Source: Microbacterium sp. zg-Y818
Lineage (GTDB): Bacteria; Actinomycetota; Actinomycetes; Actinomycetales; Microbacteriaceae
Assembly: GCF_030246905.1 (NCBI RefSeq)
Contig: NZ_CP126741.1
Coordinates: forward strand, 1,736,001 to 1,800,000
Length of the DNA stretch: 64,000 nucleotides
Direction of reading: 5' to 3'
Part shown: positions 17,660-27,490 of the stretch, in pieces
Position numbering within the stretch: the stretch's first letter is position 1
Layout of the letters: each line of letters opens with the position of its first letter
Position numbers and translations under genes: made by a program
The notes under the pieces: generated by a model
Told to the model about the DNA's origin: nothing
The model's input: only the letters and a program-made list of their open reading frames with translations
The model's database searches: none

Positions 17660-19285
17660 CTATTCGGCCTTGGTGATCAGGTGGAACAGCGGTACGGAGT
17701 TCCAGCCGAACTCCACGTTCTGCACCGTGGGGGCGAAGCCGCCGGTCACGTTGGCGTACCACAGCGGGATGACCGGCAGATCCTGCAGCAGCACGCTCTG
17801 AGCCTCGGAGAAGAGCGCGTTCGCCTCCTCCGTGTCGGTCGTCGAGATGCCCGCCGTCAGCAGCCCGTCGAACTCCGCGCTGGAGTAGTCACCGTCATTG
17901 GATCCGGCGTTGGTCGCGTAGAGCGGTCCCAGGAAGTTGTACAGACCCGGGTAGTCCGCCTGCCAGCCGGTGCGGAAGGCGGTGGTGATGGCGTCGTTGT
18001 TCACCAGCTCGCGCAGTTCGGCGAGGGTCGGGTAGGGAGCGCCCGACGCTTCGATCCCGAGGTTGTTCTTGAGCGAGTTCGACACCGCGTCGACCCACTG
18101 GTCGTGGCCGCCGTCGGCGTTGTAGCCGATCTGGAAGGAACCGTCCCACGGTGAGATGGCGTCAGCCTCGGCCCACAGCTCGGCGGCACGCTCGGGGTTG
18201 TACTCCAGCACCTCGGCACCCTCGAGCGAGTCGGACCAGCCGTCGATGACGGGCGAGGTGAAGTCGCTGGCGGGGGTGCGGGTGCCCTGGAAGATCTTCT
18301 CGGTGATCTCGTCGCGGTTGATCGCCATCGAGATGGCCTGACGGCGCAGCTGGCCTTCCTCACCCGAGAAGTGCGCGAGGCGCTCCGGGATCGTGAACGA
18401 CTGGAAGATGGCGGCCGGCTGGTTGACGGCACCCTCGCCGAGGTCGGACTCGAAGGTCGCCAGCGACGTCGGCGGAATCACGTCGATCACGTCGACCTGG
18501 CCACCGAGCAGGTCGGCGTACGCGGCATCCTGCGAGGAGTAGAAGGTGATGGTGAGGCCACCGTTCTGGGCCTGACGCACACCGTCGTAGTCTTCGTTCT
18601 TCACGAGGTCGATCTGCACGTTGTGCTGCCACGCGCCCTCACCGTCGAGCATGTACGGGCCGTTGCCGATCGGGTTCTCGCCGAACGCCTCCATGTCTTC
18701 GAACGCAACATCCGGAAGCGGGTAGTAGGCGGAGTAGCCCAGGCGCTGCGCGAAGTCCGACGCGGGCTTGTTGAGCGCGATCGTGAAGGTGTAGTCGTCG
18801 ACCATCTCGAGGCCGGTCAACTCCGTGTCCTCGTCGTAGCTGAATCCCTCGATGTCCTCGAAGAAGTAGCTGTTGTAATGCTTGTTCGACGCGAGTGCGC
18901 CTTGGTTCCACGCGTTGATGAAGTTGTCGGCGGTGACCTCTTCGCCGTCCGTGAAGAGCTGACCCTCTTTGAGCTTGACGGTGAGGTTCTGCGGGTCTTC
19001 GACCGTGATCTCTTCGGCCATGTCGTTGACGGCGGTGCCGTCGGCCTCGTACGACACCAGACCGGCGAAGACCGAGTCGAGGATCATGCCACCGCCGACC
19101 TCGTTGGTCATGGTGGGAATCAGCGGGTTCTCCGGCTCGCTTCCGTTGGTGGTGATGATCGCGGTGGCAACGGCGTCACCGGATTCCTCGGGCTCGTCTC
19201 CGCCGCCTCCGGCGCAACCGGCGAGGGCGAGTGCGCCCGCCGTCAGCAGCGTCAGGCCGGCGAGGGCATTCTTGTTGCGATCCAC
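17660..19285 (-). CDS. Peptide-binding lipoprotein (SBP family 5), system 2
   Basis: 541 residues. Signal peptide MDRNKNALAGLTLLTAGA with lipobox LAGC (Cys at 24), a Gly/Glu-rich linker and the DppA-like fold (e.g. EEITVEDPQNLTVKLKEGQLFTDGEEVTADNF). Start is GTG at 19283-19285, set by a near-perfect AGGAGG eight bases upstream; the longer open frame has no signal peptide. It would bind peptides outside the membrane for the system 2 permeases. The promoter has -10 TAGCGT and -35 TGGTCA with 17-bp spacing. Confidence 0.93.
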   Translation of the reverse strand: MDRNKNALAGLTLLTAGALALAGCAGGGGDEPEESGDAVATAIITTNGSEPENPLIPTMTNEVGGGMILDSVFAGLVSYEADGTAVNDMAEEITVEDPQNLTVKLKEGQLFTDGEEVTADNFINAWNQGALASNKHYNSYFFEDIEGFSYDEDTELTGLEMVDDYTFTIALNKPASDFAQRLGYSAYYPLPDVAFEDMEAFGENPIGNGPYMLDGEGAWQHNVQIDLVKNEDYDGVRQAQNGGLTITFYSSQDAAYADLLGGQVDVIDVIPPTSLATFESDLGEGAVNQPAAIFQSFTIPERLAHFSGEEGQLRRQAISMAINRDEITEKIFQGTRTPASDFTSPVIDGWSDSLEGAEVLEYNPERAAELWAEADAISPWDGSFQIGYNADGGHDQWVDAVSNSLKNNLGIEASGAPYPTLAELRELVNNDAITTAFRTGWQADYPGLYNFLGPLYATNAGSNDGDYSSAEFDGLLTAGISTTDTEEANALFSEAQSVLLQDLPVIPLWYANVTGGFAPTVQNVEFGWNSVPLFHLITKAE

Positions 19286-19355
19286 GTTTCCTCCTGTGCA
19301 GGGATGTTGTGAGTCACGGTCTCGCAGAGCGCGGCAGTGGCACACGAGTTGAGGC

Positions 19356-19384
19356 ACGCTATGGCGCCCGCGCATCCCTGACCA
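19356..19384 (-). promoter_or_regulatory. Promoter of peptide-importer operon 2
   Basis: Minus strand: -35 TGGTCA at 19379..19384, 17-bp spacer, -10 TAGCGT at 19356..19361. Leader of about 65 nt before the GTG. The GTTAC box lies just upstream of the -35. Confidence 0.5.
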
Positions 19385-19400
19385 GGATCTGGCCGAAAGC

Positions 19401-19416
19401 GTTACATGCTCTTTAC
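19401..19416. promoter_or_regulatory. GTTAC-N6-TTTAC box, GlnR-like, promoter 2
   Basis: GTTAC-ATGCTC-TTTAC, 40 bp upstream of the -10, the same phase as the box at 13442..13457. It is flanked by GGCCGAAA (19391..19398) as in promoter 1. Activator position. Confidence 0.45.
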
Positions 19417-19448
19417 TAAATCCCCGTCCGATGTGGCAATCTGACAGC

Positions 19449-20246
19449 GTGACCGCTCCCAGTCCGCGCGTACCGAGTGCGGAAGGCGCTACCCGGATCC
19501 GTCTGTGGTGGGAGATCGCGATCGTCTTGTCGATCACGCTCGGCCAGTCCGCGCTGTACTCGGTGCTCACGCTCGTGCGGCGCCTGCTCTCCCCCACCCC
19601 CCTGGGCCAGCAGCAGACGCAGCTGAACCCGTCGCGCGATGCGGCGGCCGCGTGGGATGCGCTCTACCAGCTGCTCGACATCTTCTTCGACCTGGCTCTG
19701 GTCGCCCTCGTCGTCTACCTGCTGTGGGAACCGGGGACGAACGCCCTGCGCCGCATCGGGCTCGACTTCACCCGATTCGGCGGCGACCTGGCACGCGGCG
19801 TGCTGGTCACGGCGGTGATCGGCATCCCCGGGCTCGCACTCTACGCAGTGGGCCGCCTGCTCGGGTTCTCGGTGGCGGTCGTCGCGTCGCCCCTGGATGC
19901 CGCGTGGTGGACGGTCCCGATCCTGCTGTTCGCCGCCGTGCGCGCAGCGCTGCTCGAGGAAGTCATCATGCTGGGGTGGTTGTACGACCGGCTCCGCCGC
20001 CTGGGCTGGGGCTGGTGGCCGATCATCCTGTCTTCGGCTGTGCTGCGCGGCGCGTACCACGCCTACCAGGGAGTCGGCGGGATGGTCGGCAACTTCGTGA
20101 TGGGGATCGTCTTCGGCTGGTGCTACCGCCGGTGGGGCAGGGTGATGCCACTCGTCGTGGCCCACACGATCCTCGACGTGGTGTCGTTCGTCGGCTACCC
20201 GCTGGCCGCCGCCCTCTGGCCCGCGGTCTTCGCGCCCGTGCGCTGA
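19449..20246 (+). CDS. CPBP-family intramembrane glutamic protease
   Basis: Polytopic membrane protein of 265 residues with about seven hydrophobic segments. CPBP (Rce1/Abi) motifs: motif 1 EEVIMLGWLYDRL near residue 163, motif 2 RGAYHAYQG near 197 and motif 3 VAHTILDVV near 236, giving the catalytic Glu pair and two His. GTG at 19449 is preferred over the ATG at 19431 because a CAATCT hexamer sits 6 nt upstream, matching the leaderless geometry of neighbouring genes. Substrate unknown; family members process prenylated proteins, signal peptides or bacteriocins. It runs divergently from the peptide importer and is followed 17 bp later by the first 67-bp palindrome. Confidence 0.82.
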   Translation: MTAPSPRVPSAEGATRIRLWWEIAIVLSITLGQSALYSVLTLVRRLLSPTPLGQQQTQLNPSRDAAAAWDALYQLLDIFFDLALVALVVYLLWEPGTNALRRIGLDFTRFGGDLARGVLVTAVIGIPGLALYAVGRLLGFSVAVVASPLDAAWWTVPILLFAAVRAALLEEVIMLGWLYDRLRRLGWGWWPIILSSAVLRGAYHAYQGVGGMVGNFVMGIVFGWCYRRWGRVMPLVVAHTILDVVSFVGYPLAAALWPAVFAPVR

Positions 20247-20263
20247 CGCGCGCCATCGGTCGC

Positions 20264-20330
20264 TGAGACGAATACTCGCGGACGAGACGGCGGGTGCCAC
20301 CCACGGTCTCGTCCGCCCGCATTCGTCTCA
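20264..20330. repeat. 67-bp palindromic element, copy 1
   Basis: Terminal inverted repeat TGAGACGAAT / ATTCGTCTCA (20264..20273, 20321..20330), inner stem CGGACGAGAC / GTCTCGTCCG (20279..20288, 20306..20315) and a central GGGTG-C-CACCC hairpin. Same length and termini as copy 2 at 21406..21472; the inner stems differ by a compensatory pair change. It lies between the CPBP gene and the AbiEi-like gene. Confidence 0.85.
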
Positions 20331-20443
20331 CGGTGACCGGGCGGGTCGGCGGGGGCTCCTGCACAGCGGCGGGAACGCGGGAGTTGTCCCGGCGGCGATG
20401 GTCCCGACGCATGCCGCAGCCGCATCCCAGGCAGGGTGGCCGG

Positions 20444-21439
20444 ATGCCGATCCTGCTCGCCGGCCCGCAGCCGGCTCCGATCCCGCTCCTGCGCACCGCG
20501 GAGGTTCCCCACCCTGAACGCGCCGTCGCCCGCGGCGAGCTCGCGCGCGTCAGACCCGGTGTCTACGTGCCGGCGGAAGCCTGGCGCGACCTCGCTCCCT
20601 GGGGAAGGTACCTCGCGCGCGTCCACGCGGTGGCGCTCGGCTACCCCGACGCGGTGTTCAGCCACGAGTCCGCCGCTGCCCTCATGGGATTGCCGGTGTT
20701 CGGCGACCCGATGGTCGTCCACGTGCTCCAGAATCCGCTCGGCCGCTCGCGCCTGGCATCCGGCATCCGCGTGCACACCCACCGGGGCGAACGCGAGATC
20801 CTCGAGATCGGCGGGCTGCTCGTCACGGGCATCCTCGACACCGCCGTCGATCTGGCCCGATCACGGCACGGGGCGATCGGACTCTCCGTGGCGGATGCCG
20901 CGCTGCGCGCCGACCCCTCGCTGGAGGCCGCCGCCATGCGCGAGGGCAACGAGCAGCGCATCAGCAAGCGCGGGCGCGCCGTCGCGCGGTGGGCGCTGAG
21001 CCGGGCGAACCGGCTGGCGGAGACCGCGCTCGAGAGCGTGAGCCGCGCCGTGGTCGAATGGCTCGGCTTCCCCGAACCCGCGCTCCAGGTCTCCTTCCGA
21101 ACAAACGACGGCGGCCATGATCGCAGCGACATGGTGTGGGAACCAGCGTCGGTCGCCGGCGAATGCGACGGCGGAATGAAGTACGACGGCCGGTTCGGTC
21201 CGGCGCAGCACGTCATCGCCCGCCAAGGTGCGCGGGATGCACGACTGCGTCGGCACGTGCGCACCGTCGCCCACTGGGGGTGGCACGATGTCGTACCTGC
21301 CGCACCGCTGCGCGACATCCTCATCGGCGCCGGCCTTCGCCCCAAGGCCCCCGAAGACACCGCCGCCCTGTTCTCTCTCCGTCGCGCGCTCACCGCCGCC
21401 ACCCGTGAGACGAATGCCGACGGCCGAGACCGCGGGTGA
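20444..21439 (+). CDS. Orphan AbiEi-antitoxin/DUF559-like protein
   Basis: 331 residues. The N-terminal 100 residues resemble the wHTH-type AbiEi antitoxin domain found in many actinobacterial proteins (ERAVARGELARVRPGVYVP near 25-43). The C-terminal part resembles DUF559/Vsr-like PD-(D/E)XK folds (GECDGGMKYDG near 243-253, then a W-G-W-H motif near the end). No AbiEii-type toxin gene is adjacent, so it is probably not a working type IV toxin-antitoxin pair. ATG 20444 fits the domain start; the frame is open for 50 more codons. Its last 11 codons and stop fall inside the second 67-bp palindrome, so the gene is bracketed by the two repeats. Confidence 0.7.
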   Translation: MPILLAGPQPAPIPLLRTAEVPHPERAVARGELARVRPGVYVPAEAWRDLAPWGRYLARVHAVALGYPDAVFSHESAAALMGLPVFGDPMVVHVLQNPLGRSRLASGIRVHTHRGEREILEIGGLLVTGILDTAVDLARSRHGAIGLSVADAALRADPSLEAAAMREGNEQRISKRGRAVARWALSRANRLAETALESVSRAVVEWLGFPEPALQVSFRTNDGGHDRSDMVWEPASVAGECDGGMKYDGRFGPAQHVIARQGARDARLRRHVRTVAHWGWHDVVPAAPLRDILIGAGLRPKAPEDTAALFSLRRALTAATRETNADGRDRG

Positions 21440-21472
21440 CACCCAGGGTCTCGGCCGCCAGGATTCGTCTCA
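21406..21472. repeat. 67-bp palindromic element, copy 2
   Basis: Same termini TGAGACGAAT / ATTCGTCTCA (21406..21415, 21463..21472), inner stem CGGCCGAGACC / GGTCTCGGCCG (21421..21431, 21447..21457), central GGGTG-A-CACCC. It lies between the convergent AbiEi-like gene and gcvP and overlaps the former's stop codon. It could act as a bidirectional terminator. Confidence 0.85.
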
Positions 21473-21495
21473 GCGCGCGGGCGAGCGAGGCGCGG

Positions 21496-24356
<2,861 letters not shown>

Positions 24357-24360
<4 letters not shown>

Positions 24361-24740
24361 GCGTCGCCGCCGGTGAGGGCGAGATAGCCGGCGCGGTCGA
24401 GCGTGTCGCCCAGCGACGCCCCGTCGATGCGCAGCTTGATCAGCCATCCGCTGCCGAACGCGTCGGTGTTGACCACCGAGGGGTCGGCCACGACGTCTTC
24501 GTTGACCTCCACGACCTCGCCCGAAGCCGGCGCGTAGAGCTCGCCGACCGACTTCGTGGACTCGATCTCCCCGCACACCTGCCCGGCGGTGACGGTGGAG
24601 CCGGGGCTCGGCAGCTCGACGAAGACGACGTCGCCCAGCTGCTGCGCGGCGTAGTCGGTGATGCCGATCGTCGCGACGTCGCCGTCGACGGCGATCCACT
24701 CGTGCTCGGCGGTGTAGTGGAGGGTGGTGAGGTCGGCCAT
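24357..24740 (-). CDS. gcvH: Glycine cleavage system H-protein
   Basis: 127-residue lipoyl carrier that shuttles the aminomethyl group between P- and T-proteins. The lipoylated residue is Lys63 in [17 protein letters not shown] 24738-24740 follows the gcvT stop by 23 bp with GGGAGCAC upstream. Its stop overlaps gcvP. No lipoate ligase gene is nearby. Confidence 0.97.
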
Positions 24741-24763
24741 GGTGTGCTCCCGGGTTTCGGTGG

Positions 24764-25894
24764 TCAGTGTGCGCGTCGGTAGAACGGCAGCGCGGCGACG
24801 GTCACGGGCAGGCGGGTGCCGCGCACGTCGATGGTCAGGGGGGTTCCCGGCACGGCGGCGGCCGGGGCGACGAAGGCCATCGCGATGGGATGGCCGAGGG
24901 TGGGGCTCAGGGCGCCGCTGGTGATCTCGCCGACGCGCTCGTCGCCGTCGAACACCTCGTAGCCGGCGCGCCCCGCGCGCCTGCCCTCGCCGACGAGGCC
25001 GACCAGCACGGGCGCGTCGCCCGCGTCGACCGTGTCGAGCCCGGTTCGGCCGACGAAGTCCTCCTTGTCGGCCGCGACGACCCGGCCGAGGCCGGCCTGG
25101 GCCGGCACGATGTCGAGGGAGAGCTCGTGGCCGTACAGCGGCATCCCCGCCTCCAGTCGCAGCGTGTCGCGCGCGGCGAGGCCGGCCGGTACCAGACCGT
25201 GGGGCTCACCGGCCGAGAGCAGGGCGTCCCACAGGTCGCCGGCGGCTTCCGCCGGCACGAGCAGCTCGAAGCCGTCCTCGCCGGTGTACCCGGTGCGCGC
25301 CACCAGCAGCGGCCACTGCCGGAACCGGCCCTGCGCGGCGGCGTAATAGGGCAGTTCCGACAGCGGCCGGTCGAGGTCGGCGATGTCGTCGAGCGCCTCG
25401 AGGATGCCGCGTGCGGCGGGGCCCTGCACGGCGATGAGGGCGAAGGCATCCGAGACGTCCTCGACGCTCACGTCGCGGCCCGTGTCTGCGCCGCGGTAGT
25501 CCGCCACGCGCGCGGTGAGCGCCCGGGCGACCGCCTCGCGGTTACCGGCGTTGGCGATGACGAGGTACCGATGCTCACCCAGTCGATAGACGATCACGTC
25601 GTCGACGATCCCGCCCGATTCGGCGAGCACGAGGGAGTACTTCGCCTTGCCGACGGCCATGGCCGACACCCGGCCGGCGAGGGCGTAATCCAGGAATGCC
25701 GCCGCATCGGCGCCCTCGACGTCGAACTCCGCCATGTGCGAGATGTCGAACAGGCCTGCGGCCTGACGGACCGCGTGGTGCTCGGCGAGGTCCGACGAGT
25801 ACCGCACCGGCATCATCCATCCGCCGAAATCGGTGAAGGCGGCGCCGAGCGCTTCGTGTCGGTCGCGAAGGGGCGTGTAGCGGGGTCCGGTCAT
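24764..25894 (-). CDS. gcvT: Glycine cleavage system aminomethyltransferase, T-protein
   Basis: 376 residues. It transfers the methylene group from the aminomethyl-lipoyl H-protein to tetrahydrofolate. N-terminus [32 protein letters not shown] and the segments [15 protein letters not shown] and [13 protein letters not shown] are family hallmarks. Start ATG 25892-25894 with GGGAGAA upstream; a longer open frame exists but runs into the riboswitch leader. First gene of the operon. Confidence 0.96.
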   Translation of the reverse strand: MTGPRYTPLRDRHEALGAAFTDFGGWMMPVRYSSDLAEHHAVRQAAGLFDISHMAEFDVEGADAAAFLDYALAGRVSAMAVGKAKYSLVLAESGGIVDDVIVYRLGEHRYLVIANAGNREAVARALTARVADYRGADTGRDVSVEDVSDAFALIAVQGPAARGILEALDDIADLDRPLSELPYYAAAQGRFRQWPLLVARTGYTGEDGFELLVPAEAAGDLWDALLSAGEPHGLVPAGLAARDTLRLEAGMPLYGHELSLDIVPAQAGLGRVVAADKEDFVGRTGLDTVDAGDAPVLVGLVGEGRRAGRAGYEVFDGDERVGEITSGALSPTLGHPIAMAFVAPAAAVPGTPLTIDVRGTRLPVTVAALPFYRRAH

Positions 25895-25942
25895 GAGTTC
25901 TCCCGATCTCGTACGGGCAGACGCCGGGGACCGACGGCTGTG

Positions 25943-26138
25943 AACTCCCCCTCTGTCATGGGCCTGAGAGCTTCGCGCCGGCCCGCGGGCGGGAGGGGCG
26001 CTTTCACCGTCGGCGGACACGCGCGCGGCGCGGATCGCTTTTCAGAGTGGCCGAACCCGCACGGTACGCGTACCTGAGAGATTGGCGGGGAGGCTTGCTC
26101 CTTCGGTGCCCGGTGACCGGGGCTCTCCCGCGAGGGTG
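25943..26138 (-). ncRNA. Tandem glycine riboswitch
   Basis: On the minus strand the leader of gcvT contains two glycine aptamers: the first begins with GCGGGAGAGCCCC (about 26133-26121), has the GCACCGAAGGAGCAA core and CTCTCAGG; the second has GGTGAAAGCGCCCC, GCGCGAAG and a second CTCTCAGG followed by GACAGAGGGGGAG. Spacing and paired conserved tracts match the cooperative tandem class that turns on gcv operons when glycine is high. The last aptamer ends about 48 nt before the gcvT start; a GGGGA...TCCCC pairing there may be the expression platform. Confidence 0.93.
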
Positions 26139-26198
26139 ATGGCCGATGTTCGATTGTCGGCCGCAGCCGGCGACGGCCAGAAGGCGAGACGCGCGGCC

Positions 26199-26204
26199 AG
26201 CATA
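26199..26204 (-). promoter_or_regulatory. Candidate -10 (TATGCT) for the gcv operon
   Basis: TATGCT on the minus strand, about 60 bp upstream of the first aptamer. No clear -35. The stretch 26139..26285 between riboswitch and the lacI-type stop holds nothing else recognisable. Confidence 0.35.
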
Positions 26205-26285
26205 GCGCGCGGCCGACGCCGAGCAGAACATCCCCCACTCCGCGCCGCGCGCCGCCCGGCCGGCGCACCCCGGCCGCGGATCCGC

Positions 26286-27323
26286 TCAGGCGGGCGGCGG
26301 TGCCGTCGTCTCGCGGATCGTCAGCGAGGTGGCCAGCTCGACGTGCCGCGAGACGGGACGCCGGCCCTCGGCGATCGCGACGACCGTGTGGACGGCCATC
26401 CGCCCCATCTCGTCCAGGTGCTGATGCACCGTCGTGAGCGGGGGCGTCGTCCAGGATGCCTGCGGCGTGTCGTCGAAGCCGATGACGCTCAGATCGCGGG
26501 GGACGCTCACGCCGAGTTCTCGCGCCGCCGCCAGCACACCGACCGCGATCTCGTCGTCTGCCGCCATGATCGCCGTGGGCGGGAGGTCCATCCCGAGCAT
26601 CGCGCGGGCATGTCGCGCTCCTGCTGCCGCATCGAACTGGTCCGCGACGACGTGCGCCGGGTCGATCTCCAGCCCCGCCGCGTCGAGCGCGGCCCGATAG
26701 CCGTACAGACGGTCGCGCGCTGCGGCGGACGCCTCCGGGCCGCCGATCCACGCGATCCGGCGGTGACCGAGGCCGATGAGGTAGTCCGCCGCGGTGCGGG
26801 CGCCGGCCCAGTTGCTCGAGGCGACACTCACGAGCCGCTTGTGGGTGGCATCGACGGGGTCGACCATGACGAACGGGAGACCCGCCTCGCTTGCGGCATC
26901 CAGCAGCGCGTCCGGGTGGGACAGCGTCAGCCCGACCACGCCGATCGCGCCGCTGGCGCGCTGCTCGGCGATCCAGTCGCGACCGACGGCACGCTGACCG
27001 CGCGCGGCACGATCGGGAGGCAGGCGGGTGAGCAGGTCGAGGCGGTTCTCGGTCGCCGCGACCAGCACGCCCTGCAGCACGTTCAGGATGTACGGGGAGG
27101 CGGGGATGTCGAAGGTCACCGCGATCGCCCGCCGCGACGAGGTGGCGGGGGCGGTCGTCGGCCGATAGCCCAGTTCGGCCACGGCCGCCAGCACGATCTC
27201 CCGCGTCTCCGCGGCGACGTCATCGCGTCCGTTGAGAGCCTTGGAGACCGTGGCCTGGGACACCCCGGCCGCCGCCGCGACGTCCGAAAGGGTCGCCCTG
27301 CGCCGCCGTGCGGAATCCGTCAT
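26286..27323 (-). CDS. LacI-family transcriptional regulator of the GH39/sugar-uptake operon
   Basis: 345 residues. The N-terminal HTH is TLSDVAAAAGVSQATVSKAL (about 11-30) with the hinge ELGYRPTTAP; the C-terminal periplasmic-binding-like domain carries a sugar effector site (ending VIGFDDTPQASWTTPPLTTV). ATG 27321-27323 gives a standard start three residues before the basic DNA-binding arm. It faces the GH39 operon; the intergenic region has two 13-bp palindromes of the form CGAAA-N3-TTTCR, one beside its own promoter and one downstream of the operon promoter, so it likely represses both. Inducer probably a xylo-oligosaccharide or related pentoside, by inference from GH39. Confidence 0.9.
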   Translation of the reverse strand: MTDSARRRRATLSDVAAAAGVSQATVSKALNGRDDVAAETREIVLAAVAELGYRPTTAPATSSRRAIAVTFDIPASPYILNVLQGVLVAATENRLDLLTRLPPDRAARGQRAVGRDWIAEQRASGAIGVVGLTLSHPDALLDAASEAGLPFVMVDPVDATHKRLVSVASSNWAGARTAADYLIGLGHRRIAWIGGPEASAAARDRLYGYRAALDAAGLEIDPAHVVADQFDAAAGARHARAMLGMDLPPTAIMAADDEIAVGVLAAARELGVSVPRDLSVIGFDDTPQASWTTPPLTTVHQHLDEMGRMAVHTVVAIAEGRRPVSRHVELATSLTIRETTAPPPA

Positions 27324-27339
27324 CGCCCACCTCTTCCGT

Positions 27340-27352
27340 CGAAACATTTTCA
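27340..27352. promoter_or_regulatory. LacI-type operator 1 (CGAAA-CAT-TTTCA)
   Basis: 13-bp near-palindrome, 17 bp upstream of the regulator start and adjoining a minus-strand TAGATT -10 (27353..27358). Its position suggests autorepression. Confidence 0.65.
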
Positions 27353-27400
27353 ATCTACACGGCCCGCGCTCGCCGTTACCAAACCGTGATAAACGTGCCG

Positions 27401-27429
27401 TCGACACGTCACTGCCCTGGCTGTACCGT
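27401..27429 (+). promoter_or_regulatory. Promoter of the GH39/sugar ABC operon
   Basis: -35 TCGACA (27401..27406), 17-bp spacer, -10 TACCGT (27424..27429). Operator 2 begins about 15 bp after the expected start point. Confidence 0.45.
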
Positions 27430-27450
27430 GATCTGCGCACCGAAAGGTGA

Positions 27451-27463
27451 CGAAAGAGTTTCG
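27451..27463. promoter_or_regulatory. LacI-type operator 2 (CGAAA-GAG-TTTCG)
   Basis: Perfect 5-3-5 palindrome in the leader of the GH39 gene, with an extra half site CGAAAGG at 27441. A roadblock-repressor position. It shares the consensus CGAAA-N3-TTTCR with operator 1. Confidence 0.7.
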
Positions 27464-27490
27464 ATATCCAGAAGACCAAAGGAGTTCTGC

